Assembly: GCF_029852145.1 (NCBI RefSeq)
Contig: NC_079978.1
Coordinates: 11,813,801-11,877,800, forward strand
Source of the DNA: Microplitis mediator
Taxonomy: Eukaryota > Arthropoda > Insecta > Hymenoptera > Braconidae
Length of the DNA: 64,000 bases
Reading direction: 5' to 3'
The notes under the pieces: generated by a model
What the model saw: only the letters and a program-made list of their open reading frames with translations
Told to the model about the DNA's origin: nothing
Database searches by the model: none
Shown here: in pieces, positions 20,386 to 32,594 of the stretch
Layout: each line of letters begins with the position of its first letter
How positions within the stretch are numbered: the stretch's first letter is position 1
Translations under genes and position numbers: made by a program

Positions 20386-21486
20386 TTGTGTGTGGGTTTA
20401 ATATCTGACGAGAAGGAGGATTTGGATCAGTTTATTCAAGCTGAGATTGGTAAATTACTGGCGATACCAAATCAGGGTTTAACTGACCTGGTTCAACATT
20501 CGATTGTTATTCCTCCTGGTGTCAAGCCGGTTAATATTCGTCCATATCATCGGAGTCCAGTTATCTCAGCTGAGTTAACTCATCAGGTAAGAGACCTGCT
20601 GAAAAAGGGATATGTCCGGGAAAGTAACAGCCCGTGGTCATGTTCACCAGTTATGGTACCAAAAGCTAATGGGGAACTGAGATTTTGCGTTCATTACAGA
20701 CCAATAAATCGATTGTCTATTGTTCCAGCTCATCCTCTTCCAAACATGTTAAGAATTTTAAGTGCTCTTCATGGCGCTGTGTACATGAGTACTATGGACC
20801 TGAAGGAGGCATTCCACCAAATTCTTATGGAAGAGTCGTCTATTCCACTAACAGCTTTTTCGGTTGAAGGTCTTGGACATGTCGAATGGGTGAGGATGCC
20901 GTATGGTCTGTCTGGAGCCCCTGGGACATTCCAGAAAGCAATGGATAAATTAAAAGAACGTTTTACTCAACGACTCGTAGAGCGAAATTTACCTAGGATC
21001 TGGTCAGATAAAGTTTTCGCTTACTTAGATGATTGGGTGATAATCAGTGAAAATTATCAAGAACATAAGGAGATCTTGTCACTAGTCTTTGAGATATTCC
21101 GGGAAGCAGGTCTCACAATCAATCTTGTTGAATGTAAGTTCGCTCGGTCTGAAGTAAAGTTTTTAGGCTTTATTATAGACCAGGAAGGGTTGAGGCCTGA
21201 TCCTGAAAAGATAGCGCCAATTGTTCAATATCCGCGTCCGGTAAATCGAATCAAGTCCGTCGGTTCTGTGGTATGGCAAATTGGTACCATAGGCATCTTC
21301 AGAATGTTGCTCGTGTTCAAGGTCCTCTTAATAAATTATGCAGTCCAACAGCTGAGTGGAAATGGGGTCAAGAAGAAGAGGATGCCTTTTGCGAAATAAA
21401 ACAAGCTCTGGTCAGAGCTAAAACTCTTGCTATTCCTCGAATTGATTTACCATATTTTTTGTACACAGATGCTAGTGATTCAGGTC
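20386..21486 (+). pseudogene. pol: Gypsy 2 reverse transcriptase and start of RNase H
   Basis: RT with the YVRESNSPWSCSPVMVPK block, the first catalytic Asp in STMDLKEAFHQI (residue 138 of this frame) and the active site YLDD at 213-216. In the RFCVHYRPIN block the usual Asp (CVDYR) is His. The frame shifts near 21255-21270; the downstream frame carries NWYHRHLQNVARVQGPL, the connection domain and the RNase H start FLYTDASDSG (to about 21486). There the Gypsy homology stops inside RNase H and BEL sequence begins. No integrase of Gypsy type follows. Confidence 0.8.
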
Positions 21487-23923
21487 TTCTACACAGGATA
21501 AATTCCAGTTTGGCTATTCGCTACCAGAAGCATCTCCAACTAAACGCACAATTTTATCTGAAATTGCTCGCTTGTTTGACCCGCTTGGGCTTTTGGCACC
21601 GATCATCGTAAGAGCCAAGATGTTCATGCAAAAGCTATGGCTGCAGAACTTCGATTGGGATGCTACGCTATCACCATTGCTTCTTCAAGAGTGGAATTTG
21701 TTTCGAGATGAATTACATCAGATCTCGAAGATTCAGATACCTCGCTGAAATCATGTAAAAACTGGTGTATCGATTGAATTACATGGATTCTCTGACGCTT
21801 CTCAACTCGCTATGGCTGCTGTCGTTTACTTAAAGGTTACTGACGCTACAGGAAGCTCCAATATTCCGCTAGTGTGTGCCAAAACCTAAGTTGCACCTCT
21901 GAAACCAATTTCAATACCAAGAATGGAGCTCAATGCCGCTGTCTTACTCGCTCAACTGGTACTCTACATCGAGAATGTCTTGAAACTTGTAAATGTACCA
22001 ATTTTCTTGTGGACAGACTCCGCTGTATCCTTAACGTGGATACGAAACAACCCAGCTAGATGGAAGGTCTACATTCGCAACAGAGTTACCAAGATTCTAG
22101 AATCGCTACCAAGTGTCAACTGGGATTTTGTTCCTGGAAAACTCAACCCAGCTGACTGCGCTTCAAGAGGTTTAACACCAGCTAAACTAGAATAGCATTC
22201 GCTATGGTAGACGGGACCTAAGTGGCTCAGTCAATCAAACGAAAACTGGCCATTTTTTGACATCCCTACGCAGACGGTATCACATCTTGAAGAACGTCCA
22301 GGTCTGGTTTTTATCATCTTCAAGGCAGATTCACACCCGCTACATACGCTACTGGACAAATTTTCTAAGTCTTCACCACTACTTCGCACGCTTGGAATCT
22401 GCCTACGTGCCATCGCTAAATTTAAAAAAGTGCCACAGTCCACACTGACCACACCACTCTCTACAGTTGACCTGGAACTCGCTAAGACTTTGCTGATAAA
22501 GTATACACAAAGTCAGTACTATTCGCAAGAGCTGAAACTACTGAAAGATGGTGATTCTCTACAACGAAATCATCGTCTCGCTAAATTGATTCCCTACGTC
22601 GACTACAATGGAGTACTCAGAGTCGGCGGTCGCTTGAAGAATTCGCTACTGGATGATGATCAGAAAAATCCAGCTATTTTACCAAGATCATCACGCTTAA
22701 GTACGCTACTGATAGAACATTCGCATCAGAAAACATTCCACGGGGGAACTCAATTGACTCTCGCTGATCTACGGAGATCTGTCTGGATAGAAGGTGGGCG
22801 CGTTCCAGTCAGGTCTCACATTCTTCGCTGCGTCGTGTGCACGAGATATAGAAGTGTTCGTGCACAACAACTAATGGGACAAATGCCATCCACTCGTGTA
22901 AGACCATCTAAGACATTCTTACACACTGGAATAGACTACGCTGGGCCAGTAACACTGAAGAAATTTCAAGGTCGAGGTGCGAAAACTTATAAAGGTTGGA
23001 TCGCTGTATTTGTATGTCTCGCTACCTCCGCTATACACATTGAAATTGTCACCGATTATTTTACTGACGCATTCGTCGCAGCATTCAGAAGATTCACTAG
23101 TAGGAGAGGCGCCTGCAGTACCCTATACTCGGACTGTGGTACACATTTTGTAGGAGCAGACGCCACGCTAAAGAGAGAATTCGCAGGAGGATCGAGACAG
23201 CTACGGGAACTTCAGTATTTACTCGCTACAGATGGCACAGACTGGAAGTTCAACCCGCCAAGTGCTCCCCATTTTGGTGGCAAGTGGGAAGCAGCCATCA
23301 AGTCAATCAAGTTCCATCTTATACGAACTATTGGAGAGTCGCTATTGACTTACGACCAACTCGCTACAGTTTTAACGCAGATTGAGGCTGTATTAAACTC
23401 AAGACCGATCGCTCCGCTATCCGAAGATCCTGCGGACTTAACCGCATTGACTCCTGGACACTTTCTCATCGGTGAACCGCTAATCGCTGTACCAGGACCG
23501 TCGCTACTGGAACACAATACCGCTACGTTGTCACGCTGGCAACAATTGCAACAAATATTCCAGACATTTTGGACTAGATGGTCGTCTGAGTACTTACAAC
23601 GACATCAATTAATCTCTAAGTGGCATCATCCATCCAATAAGATCAAAGTGGGCTCATTAGTCAGGCTGACTGATGAGAGGTTCCCATTATCAAAATGGCC
23701 ACTCGCAAGAGTACTCGCATTACACCCAGGACGAGATGGGTTGACTCGAGTAGTCACCCTGAAAACAGCAACAACTGAACTTGTCCGACCAATCGCAAAA
23801 CTGTGTGTGCTGCCAGTTCACTCTCCAGATGACAATCCTGTCGACACTGTCGCCAGCGCTGGGGAGAATGTTCAGTCAAGAGCAAACTCGCTACCACCTG
23901 AGAACGCCGAGCCTTACCAATAG
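21487..23923 (+). pseudogene. pol: BEL/Pao pol fragment: RT end, RNase H, integrase
   Basis: From about 21487 the frame reads GYSLPEASPTKRTILSEIAR and LFDPLGLLAPIIVRAK, the hallmark segment of BEL/Pao pol. RNase H-like GKLNPADCASRG follows. The frame is interrupted by TGA 21746, TAA 21888, TAG 22193 and TAG 22211, then is open from 22214 to 23923. The integrase has a His/His and Cys-x2-Cys finger (CVVC), then DYAGP (Asp at 22934), YSDCGTHF (Asp at 23132) and GGKWEAAIK (Glu at 23288), and a BEL-type C-terminal segment (KVGSLVRLTDE, PLARVLALHPG). The 5' half of BEL is absent. The integrase half may be intact, but it has no complete element around it. Confidence 0.85.
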
Positions 23924-24562
23924 ATCGGCAGCACTATCGCTAATTGAACTTACGCGCGAGATCTTAGCCAATGAGAAAAATCCATCATTTGAATAAATTA
24001 GTTCCAACTATGAATAAAAGAGTTGCGACATGAAACGCACTCATTGGCTTAAGATCTCAACGAGCTACGTGGATTTTCTCTATTGGCTGAGCATCCATCA
24101 GCGTCGTCTACTAATTTTCCTATTGGTCTACCGCTCTGACGTCACAAGGAAACCGGTGTGTGGTTTCATATACGACGCTTTTTCAATGTATTCTACAACG
24201 TGCTCTAGTACAGTTCACCTCGTGTTCTAAAACCGCTTCTCAAATAACAAGTATTTCTTTGTACTAATTGAAAGTAAACCGCTCAGCTAATTACTCTCAA
24301 TATTTAGTCAGTGAATTAAGGCTGCTATTTATTGAGAATAAATAAATCGTTCTTTCACGCGTAATTAACACCAGAGTAAATTCCGTGAATCTAACCGCTA
24401 ACAACCACGTGTTGATTTTATACCACGCATTTCGTTGCATTCGCTACCCAGTAATAATTGTCGCATTCGCTATAAAGTATTTTCTTACAGTTTAAGTGTA
24501 AACAAATGTTAATAAATCTATAATTTATATTTGATGAATCTTGAGTACTTTTTAATTGTTTT
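23924..24562 (+). repeat. BEL 3' end / LTR remnant
   Basis: Non-coding continuation of the BEL fragment, recognised because it carries the same overrepresented words (ATTCGCTA, ACCGCT) up to about 24475. AATAAATAAA near 24337 could be a polyadenylation signal. No partner LTR exists in the window. It stops where solo LTR A inserted (24563). Confidence 0.45.
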
Positions 24563-24566
24563 AAAC

Positions 24567-25231
24567 TGTTACGAAGTTCCCTCGTGCGCCTCCGACATCA
24601 TGTGACCTCAGGTAATGTCACGTGAGACAGTGCGTCGGCACGACTATATAAGGGAGCGCGGTCAATCAAATACGAGCTTTTAAGGTTTGGACACCTAGAC
24701 TCCTTGTAATAGTCTGACGTGTTCTAATCAGTCAATCCAGTAGTACTGCATCACATTTAGTTAATCAGTAATAAAGTTAACATTTAGTTTAACTTTATCT
24801 CAGGTTGATCCAATTCACACTTAGTTGAATTGCGTAAGCTTCCCGTTATTAATTTCGGTCAATAATAAATTACTGATAAGTGTGTGTGAAGTGGCGTGAA
24901 TTAAGCTTTTCCCTTAATAAAATCTTAATTAACAATTGATACCAGTGTTTGAGTGAATTTACCTGCTATCCTGCCCACCTTTAGTGTTAAGGTGTTATAA
25001 TCACATATTCATCAGCGATCCGGCCAGTCCAAGGTCATCAGGGACATCACCAACTCACCGAACACGGATCTAGGCTAAGTACTAGTGTTAGTTTAGATTT
25101 GTAAGGCCAGTTCGGGTATATTCATAAAAAGAATATAAAATAAGAGTATCATGGGTCTGAGTTACTAGGGTAACCCACGAAAAGGCTGTTCCACCATCAA
25201 TTACAGTTTTGAACGGCAACCCACCGTTTCA
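24567..25231 (+). repeat. Solo LTR A, copy 2, with AAAC target duplication
   Basis: TGTTACGAAG...CGTTTCA, 665 bp, flanked by AAAC at 24563-24566 and 25232-25235. It aligns with 4986-5682. The TATA box is TATATAAG (24645-24652), with GGGAGCGCG just after it. A solo LTR arises by recombination between the two LTRs of a full element. It lacks the CGCTA words of the BEL sequence it sits in, so it is a separate insertion. Confidence 0.82.
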
Positions 25232-25235
25232 AAAC

Positions 25236-26215
25236 CTTCACGCCATAACCAGATCCATTTTAGTTATCCTCTCACTTTACAGTTTGTGAGCTAGAAAATT
25301 CTAAAAAGAAAATGTTTTATTTTTCCCGTGTTATTTAAATGGAAAATAGAAAAATGTGATGCGCGACCTCTAAATATTAAAATTGAGAGCTCTGGTTTTC
25401 ATAGGCGTCTTTTTCCAGTACTCTAAATATATTTTAATACGGGCTTTTAAAGAAAAATTGTTGATTTTTTTTAATCAGTCTATTATATATATATTCAGAA
25501 AAAAATTATCTCAAAATTTGAGCCTTTAATATGCAGCTGTTTCAAAGTTATGATTTCTTTTCAAATTTTTGTTTTCAATTTTTTCATTAATTTTTTTAAA
25601 GGAAAAAGTTTTTTTTTAAAAACGAGCACGTAACAGTTTTTCGTAAGAAAAATTCTCAGCTTCCCAATGAAAATGTCCATTTTTTATTTTAAGTTACAGA
25701 AGACCTTTTATATTGATATCATCTGCGTTAAAGACAGTTCTGACTGCAATGAAGTTTTATAAAAATAATAAATAGTATTTATGGTTTCTGTTTTATTATA
25801 CATTGCAAATCATAAGTTACGCGTACACTAATGGTTGATCACACCATTGGTCATAAATTAACTTTATTCTAACTGGCTGCTAACACTGAAACTAATTTTT
25901 AATGCAGGTAATCATGAAAAAAACAGAAAGATTGATCAAAGTATTACAAAACAATTAAAGGATCAAGTTTTGTTCCTTAAATTGTGTAATTATCAGAATG
26001 ATCATAATTATCATGAGAATAAAAAAATAATTTTTTTTTTTTATTTTTATTAAATTTTTCTGTTAGTCACTCCGCAAATGAGAGGAAAAAAGAAAAAAAA
26101 TTTTAATACAAAAAAAAAACTGTTTTACATTTTTTGACGCCACATCGATCACTTTTAAACCCAACACCTCTTGATTTGGCTTCAAAATTAAATATTTAAA
26201 ATTAAAAATTTACTC
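25236..26215. other. AT-rich segment with a foldback remnant
   Basis: No gene. Positions 25930-26100 match the loop of the element at 3850-4015 (AAAGGATCAAGTTTTGTTCC), so a relic of that family is present. AGAGCTCTGGTTTTCATA (25387) loosely resembles the GGGCTCAAATTTTC block of the elements at 26504 and 42531. Confidence 0.45.
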
Positions 26216-26217
26216 AC

Positions 26218-26345
26218 ACTACTGATTTCCCTTTTTGAATAACATAATCTTTTATATGAAATAGGTAACCATCGATAATTTGATGAAATTGAGCTAAATG
26301 ACGTAGCTGCTGTCTCACTTCTTCACTGACTTCTTGTCGGGGCAT
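26218..26345 (-). pseudogene. Isolated first exon, possibly FLYWCH/MULE-type
   Basis: ATG at 26345 reading MPRQEVSEEVRQQLRHLAQF, then IIDGYLFHIKDYVIQKGKS, ending at a perfect GTGAGT donor (26217-26212). The xxDGYxFH...K pattern resembles the start of FLYWCH-type fingers found at the N-terminus of many MULE transposases; the W-x-C that would follow would be in the next exon, which I could not find. The apparent 104-codon ORF (26214-26528) is this exon fused to a translated TA microsatellite. Confidence 0.4.
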
Positions 26346-26397
26346 TGTGAGTTGGTGAAAAATACAAATAATCAAAAGCTTGTGAAATTTGTAAAAC

Positions 26398-26398
<1 letters not shown>

Positions 26399-26494
<96 letters not shown>

Positions 26495-26503
26495 TATATA
26501 TAT
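26399..26503. repeat. (TA)n microsatellite
   Basis: About 50 TA units with one interruption (GA near 26493). The foldback element at 26504 is inserted at its right end; TA units resume after 27474. Confidence 0.95.
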
Positions 26504-27475
26504 TAGACTGGGCCAAAAAAATCGACAATTTTTTTTTTTAACGATACTGTGAAAATATTATTTGGGATGACAAAAAAATAATTATTGCGAAAATTTGAGC
26601 CCTTAATATTGATAGTAGAACGTGTATCATCGCAATTTTTGATTTTTTTTTGAATGAGCGGGTTTTTGTCTCATAACTCTCAAACCATCGAGATGACCGA
26701 AGTTGACTAAAATACATTCCTTAAAGGAAATTTGATGTTCTACAAAAAAAGTCCAATTAAAATTTTTCGTCAGATGAACCGTTTCCTTAAAATTATACTT
26801 TGAACATTGGTATGATTTTAAAATTTAATTGTTCAACTTTGGAATTTGGTAATTTATGTAAAAATCAGTTTCGAAAAAAAGCCAATGGATATTCTGAAAG
26901 AAAATTAAATGCTCTACAAAAAAAGTCTCCTAACAATTTTTGCTAAATTCACTCCTTCAAAAGTTATTCAAGGTTAAAGTTAAGTAAAACGACTTCAATA
27001 ATCTTGAATAACTTTTGAAGGAGTGAATTTAGCTAAAATTGTTAAAAGACTTTTTCTGTAGAGCATTTAATTTCCTTTCAGAATATTTCTTGGCTTTTTT
27101 TTTTTGGAAACTGATTTTTACATGAATTACAAAATTCCAAAGTTGAACAATTAAATTTCAAAATCATACCAATGTTCAAAAGATAATTTTAAGGAAACGG
27201 TTCATCTGACGAAAAATTTTAATTGGACCTTTTTTGTAAAACATCAAATTTCCTTTAAGAAATGTATCTTAGTCAACTTTGTTCATCTCGATGGTTTGAG
27301 AGTTATGAGACAAAAACCCGCTCATTCAAAAAAAATCAAAAATTGCGATGATACACCTGTTAATATCAATATTAAGGGCTCAAATTTTCACAATAATTTT
27401 TTCTTGTCATCCCAAATAATATTTTCACAGTATCGTTTGAAAAAAAAAATTGTCAATTTTTTTGGCCCAGTTTAA
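26504..27475. mobile_element. Near-perfect palindromic foldback element in a TA tract
   Basis: The arms 26504-26975 and 27000-27475 are reverse complements with scattered mismatches, and almost the whole element is arm. The ends read TTAGACTGGGCCAAAAAAAT, and the inverse at 27475. The centre is near 26985. It lies in a TA microsatellite, in line with TA target preference. A single arm of a relative is at 42531-42975. No coding sequence. Confidence 0.85.
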
Positions 27476-27489
27476 TATATATATATATT

Positions 27490-28734
27490 GAGGTGGTCCT
27501 CATTTTGAACATTTTCGAATTTTTATGCTCCCAGAGACTTGTGTGGTTCGAAATAAATAAAAAAAATGTCCTCAAAGTTTCGGGTCTCTATCTCAATTTT
27601 AACCTGTGCCGCACAGCGATGTAAGTTTCCTATTTGAATAACACGGGGTTTTTGGCATTAAACGATTAATTTTTTATTCCGGCTGAAGGAATTGTTCGAA
27701 AAATTTGCTCCAACTTTAAGGCAATTTCTTTTTTCCGTAATTGAAACCGTTTGTAAGGTGATCGTAATAAATTCAAAAAATCTTTTTAAGGAAAACTTTA
27801 CTGCACACTAATGCAAAGTTCCTGATTATACTGTATCAGTGCAACAAAGATATACCGTTCACCCAATTTGGTCTAAATCGGGGTGAAAACAATAACTTCC
27901 CAATTTTTCGAAAATCGTCGATTTTCTTAGCGGGAAGTTAAAAAAGAATTTTAAAGATTCGAAAATTAAAATTGAATTTTTAATTGAGACTCCAATATTT
28001 TCTTTTAGCACTTAATAATGTATTCTGTATGATTCCAGTGGAAAATTATGGAAGAAACCACTTGGGACCATGTAAGGGTTCGATTAGAATTTTACAAAAT
28101 TATATTGGTGAACTTTTATAAAATTTTACATAATCAATATCAAAATCCCAAAAAGCTACTGGTATTAAATTTAATATATTTATGTAAAGTTTCATAAATA
28201 TTTATAAAATTAAAAAATAATAAATAATATTGAATTATAAAACACCAGATAATTTTAATAAAATTCGTTATAGTTTTATGAAATTTCATAAAATTATGAA
28301 AAATTTGGTAAAGAGCTGAGACTATGTACCTGAAGATCGTAACGTTTTTCGCGCAACGAAAATGGAAAAAAAATTTATGCATTTTGACTGTGTTATGTCC
28401 GACTTTTATTTAATTAATGTGGGTTGCGTGGGTTAGGCGTTCGGACCAACCAATGCAATTTTCGGCTAGAATTTTTTTTATATCAAGCCTTAATTATTTT
28501 AATTTTTGGGATACGTTTCGATGTGGAATTTCTCTCAGATTTTTGGTTTAATAAAACAGAGTTATCGATATATATATGTATAAATATGAATACAGAAGGA
28601 TATTACCCAATCTGTAATTTTCAAGTATTGCAACCTTGATTCCTCTTAAAATTTAGAGGCTGATTTGAAATGTTAGGATAGACGAAAGATAGGAGGACAA
28701 ATAAGACTTTCTTACCTTTTTTGCTGTTATGTAT
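27490..28734. other. Repeat fragments, no gene
   Basis: 27490-27960 is an unassigned repeat. 28018-28085 is one unit of the ~105-bp tandem repeat at 32595-33115 (GGAAGAAACCACTTGGGA). 28085-28320 is rich in TTTATAAAATTT words, like 31085-31260 and 31995-32165. GTACCTGAAGATCG (28325) is inverted at 31054. The small ORFs (28140-28382 minus, 28424-28639 plus) show no domain. Confidence 0.4.
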
Positions 28735-29765
28735 TGTAACATGAGGAAAATTCGACATCGACCCGTGGTTTAAAATTATTTGAAATAATGAATAATTATC
28801 CGGTGAGCGAATTCTAGTGACATCTAGAATCGAAAATTTCGACTTCGACCGAGCAAGCGATCCAACGCATGGATTGTCACGAGAGATCCGGGATAGACGC
28901 CGAACTGAACGGCCACGTTTATTTTTTTATTTGAACAATTCGACTCGACTAAACGAACAATTTCGATTCCGACGTATGATCGAGTTGCATTACGACATGT
29001 AAGATCAATCCGAGTTTGATCAACGAACAATTAATCGCGACCAATAATTTCGACCGACAATAACCGATTAAGTGATCAAGTGAACAAGCCGAAGCCTCGG
29101 CCCGAAACTGAACAAAGTGTACAACCGATTTGTTAATGAACGAGTGATGTGCAATAATAATTAATTAATAAAATAATTAATTTCGCGTAATAACTTGTGA
29201 TAGTGAAATTGAACGCGTTACCAAAATAAAATATTATTTTATATTTCATTTTATTTCCTCGAGCAATTCTGAGAATTACAGATTCTCCGTGTCTCATTCG
29301 TACCGCAGTCGAGTCTTACGTTAACAATACTCTGGCGTCATTCGTCAAGTATTTTGTGTGAAAAATAAAATAAGTTTATTTTATTTTGACAACCGAACTG
29401 ACGTTGTGTTTGATCAAATTTTATTCTACGAGCAATTTTAATTTCGTTTATATCGAGTCAAGCCGACAACGGCATTTATATTTTGTTGTAACCGATTATT
29501 TTTGTGATACCGATCAATTACTTTCTATTTAATATACGACTAATTATTTTGTGTTAATTCTGATTAATTATTTATCGTAATCTTAAGTGCCTGACCTTTC
29601 CTCGATCCGCCACCCTGAGCCGAGTTATATTTTGATAATTGTTTTTTTTGGTGAATATAAAATCACCTGGTGCCCAACTTAATAATATTGAACAAGGTTG
29701 CCAAAAATCGTAAGTGTATTCGGACTTCACTCCGGTAGATCCCCGGTGGTAAAAAACCCGTTACA
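28735..29765 (+). repeat. Solo LTR C, GTAT target duplication, CGA-saturated
   Basis: TGTAACATG...CCCGTTACA, 1,031 bp, with GTAT on both sides (28731-28734, 29766-29769). The first 400 bp contains about 27 CGA trinucleotides by hand count. TGGTGCCCAAC (29669) resembles a primer-binding site, so the LTR might instead end before it; the matching termini and duplication favour the longer limits. The ORF pair at 28817-29030 is a by-product of CGA repeats. Confidence 0.65.
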
Positions 29766-29769
29766 GTAT

Positions 29770-31258
29770 GTATATAAAAATATCTTTATTTTTCCTGGAG
29801 ACTGCTACCTCCTTCTGGACCCTTGAACTGGATGCTCGTTCTCTCCTACCCCTTTTGATCTTAGAATGAGGGCTCGTGGGATTGCTTATTATTTAACTTA
29901 ATTTATGAATGATACACTATGGTTATTAACACTGTTCGTTTATTATATATTTATATATATCTCAACTGTAACTGTTACACAAATACAAAATTTTTTTATT
30001 TTTGTTTATGGAAAATAGAGATGATACTCTAACATGATTTCCTTCGATTCTTGACCATTTATTCACCTTTTTTTTTTTTATTTGAATTTTTAATATTACA
30101 GAGATAAACCCTTGGGTTATTTGTAACCCTTTCGCAAACACAGTGTTTTTTTTTTATTATAATGATCAGTATAGCTTTAAATTTTATTAATTTAGTTGTA
30201 TGAATATAATTACGATCACGACCGTGAACACACACTTAATTAAACACCCACAACCAACAGCACTTTTATTTTTATCAAATTATTCTTTACTTGGTATTAA
30301 ATTTTCTTCGCGATACGAATTTTTGAGATTTATTTATTTATTATAACTGGCACTCGGGTGCATGGATACGAATATAAAGACTTATCTATTTTAAATATAT
30401 TGATGTACTTTTCACTGTTTAACCTTTTTTTATATATTTTCTTTTTATTATAAAAGCGACGTGATCGGTTTTATTTTATTTTTGTAATAATTGAGGTTTA
30501 GAGGATACTGCTGTACCTAATTTGCGACTCTTCACTGAGGGGTAATTCAGCTGATAACCGAAAAGCAAGCCGGTGCTCGGTAGAGTGATTTGCTCTTGAA
30601 AAATTTCTACGTTGCAACCATGGGGGTCCGAGTTTAGGGAGGGGGAATTTTCAACGTCTTACAGAGTATGAGATGTCCCGTTGACGGAACTTAATTTAAG
30701 TCAGTGCTAATTGTGGGTGTTATCACGCATTAGTATGACCATTGCAAGAACTAGGTGGGGAGCTTGGAAGAATAAGGGAATGAGGGACGGGAGAAGAAAG
30801 AAATCTGGTGCGGTGTTTTGTACTGCTCGATTAACCCATCTTAATTTCTCTTTTGAGAAAATGCAATATTTATTCCTTTGGGATATTGGGTGTGTTCAAC
30901 ATGAATTTGAAAAAATTACGAAATCGGACGTAACAACTGCCTAAGTGGCTGACACAATAGAGTGTAATATGCGAAACATTTCAGAAATCTAGATCCAGTA
31001 TATTTTTCACTTTTCATTATGTTTTTTTACGTTCGTCCACAAGAAATGTTCCGATCTTCAGGTACATTATATAATTAATTTTTATAGAATTTCCTGAAAT
31101 TTTTAAAAAATTAATAAAATTTTAAGATAACGTTACTAAATTGTTGCCGAGAAAAATATAGAGTTTTTCAAAATTTTACACAATTGCGTGAAACATCCAC
31201 ACTTTAATTTTATTGAAAATCATACAATTTCAAGAAATAAAATAAAATTTTGTAAAGT
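29770..31258. other. Unassigned AT-rich segment
   Basis: No recognisable gene. A 77-codon plus ORF (30711-30944) has no domain. 31085-31258 is rich in ATAAAATTT words. Confidence 0.3.
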
Positions 31259-31988
31259 TTAAGGGGGGGGGGGGGGTAGGGTTTTAAAGGTGAAAAAAAA
31301 AAAGTATATTTTTATGATTTTTTCTCAGCGAAATGAGTATTATAATTTCATTTAACTGAATAACATATTATTGCACAACTTATAAACTATATCAGAAAAA
31401 ATTTTTATTGGAAAATATTGAAAAATAAGACGGTGACGTTGAATCTCCCGAGGCGCTTTAAAAAAAAAGTTGTTTTGCGGTGAACATCATAACTCCTTAC
31501 AGGATCATCTGAAAAAAAAAGTTGATATGCATTTTAAAGGTAATGTATTCCTCGTGGTAACCACTAAGAGTTTTTTTTTTTCATTTTTTTCTATTTTTTA
31601 ATAACAAATTAACCGCGATTTTTTTTAGCTGCAATCGCGTTATTCACTTCCAAGTGCTGTAAAAAATCGAAAAAAAAAAACTTTTCGTGGTTACCACGAG
31701 AAACACATCACCTTTAAAATGCATATCAATTTTTTTTTTCAGATGATCCTGTAAGGAGTTATGATGTTCACTGCAAAACAACTTTTTTTTTAAGGCACCT
31801 CGGGAGATTCAACGTCACCAGCTTATTTTTCAATATTTTCCAATGAAAATTTTTTATGATATAGTTTATAAGTTGTACAATAATATGTTATTTAGTTGAA
31901 TGAAATTATATTACTCATTACGCCAAGAAAAAATCATAAAAATATACTTTTTTTTCACCTCTAAAACCCTACCCCCCCCCCCCCTTAA
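31259..31988. mobile_element. Palindromic TTAA element with G-run termini
   Basis: TTAA at 31259-31262 and 31985-31988 flanks termini of about 13-15 G, then TAGGGTTTTA, and their inverse. The arms of about 350 bp are near-perfect reverse complements (TGTTTTGCGGTGAACATCAT on the left, its inverse near 31762). TTAA duplications are typical of piggyBac and Kolobok elements. No coding sequence. Confidence 0.82.
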
Positions 31989-32594
31989 ATCCACTCGTGA
32001 AAAAAAAATTTTATAAAGTTAATCAAATTAGTTAGAGTTTTATATAATTGTTGCATCTTTTAAGATCTATAAAGTCTTTGAAATGTTATTTATTCAATAT
32101 AACATACATTGTTATGAAGTTCTATATTATATACTTTGTTATAAATTTTATAAAATTATATAAGATTTATTATCAGAGTTTGAAACTCTACATCTCGATG
32201 AATATACTATTTATTCATATGTGACGACGACTGTCGGTCGGTGCAGCAGATGACAACAAGGACTAAGAATCGAGAGAACTTAAATTCAAGCCTAGTAGTC
32301 TCCTTGATTGTCTCATCGATAAAAAAACATAATTGTTCTGTGTCACTAATTCCTTCATCTATCAGATAAATATGTAAGATCTGGTTAAAATTTATTTCGT
32401 GATCTAATATTTTTTAACTTCGCGCTAAAAAAATCGACGATTTTCAGAAAATTTGGGAATTAATTTTTTTAATTATTACTGACAGTAAAATTATATAATA
32501 TTTTATGGAATATTATGAATTTTCCCATAAGTTGATGACATGATTGGCATAAAATAGTATAAATTTAGAATGATTTCACGAAAAAAAAATTTTC
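31989..32594. other. Unassigned segment with a possible tRNA-like relic
   Basis: 31995-32165 is rich in TATAAAATT words. AAATTCAAGCCTAGTAGTC (32284) is a weak B-box-like match to 10570. 32405-32450 resembles the inverse of 27900-27950. No gene. Confidence 0.3.
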
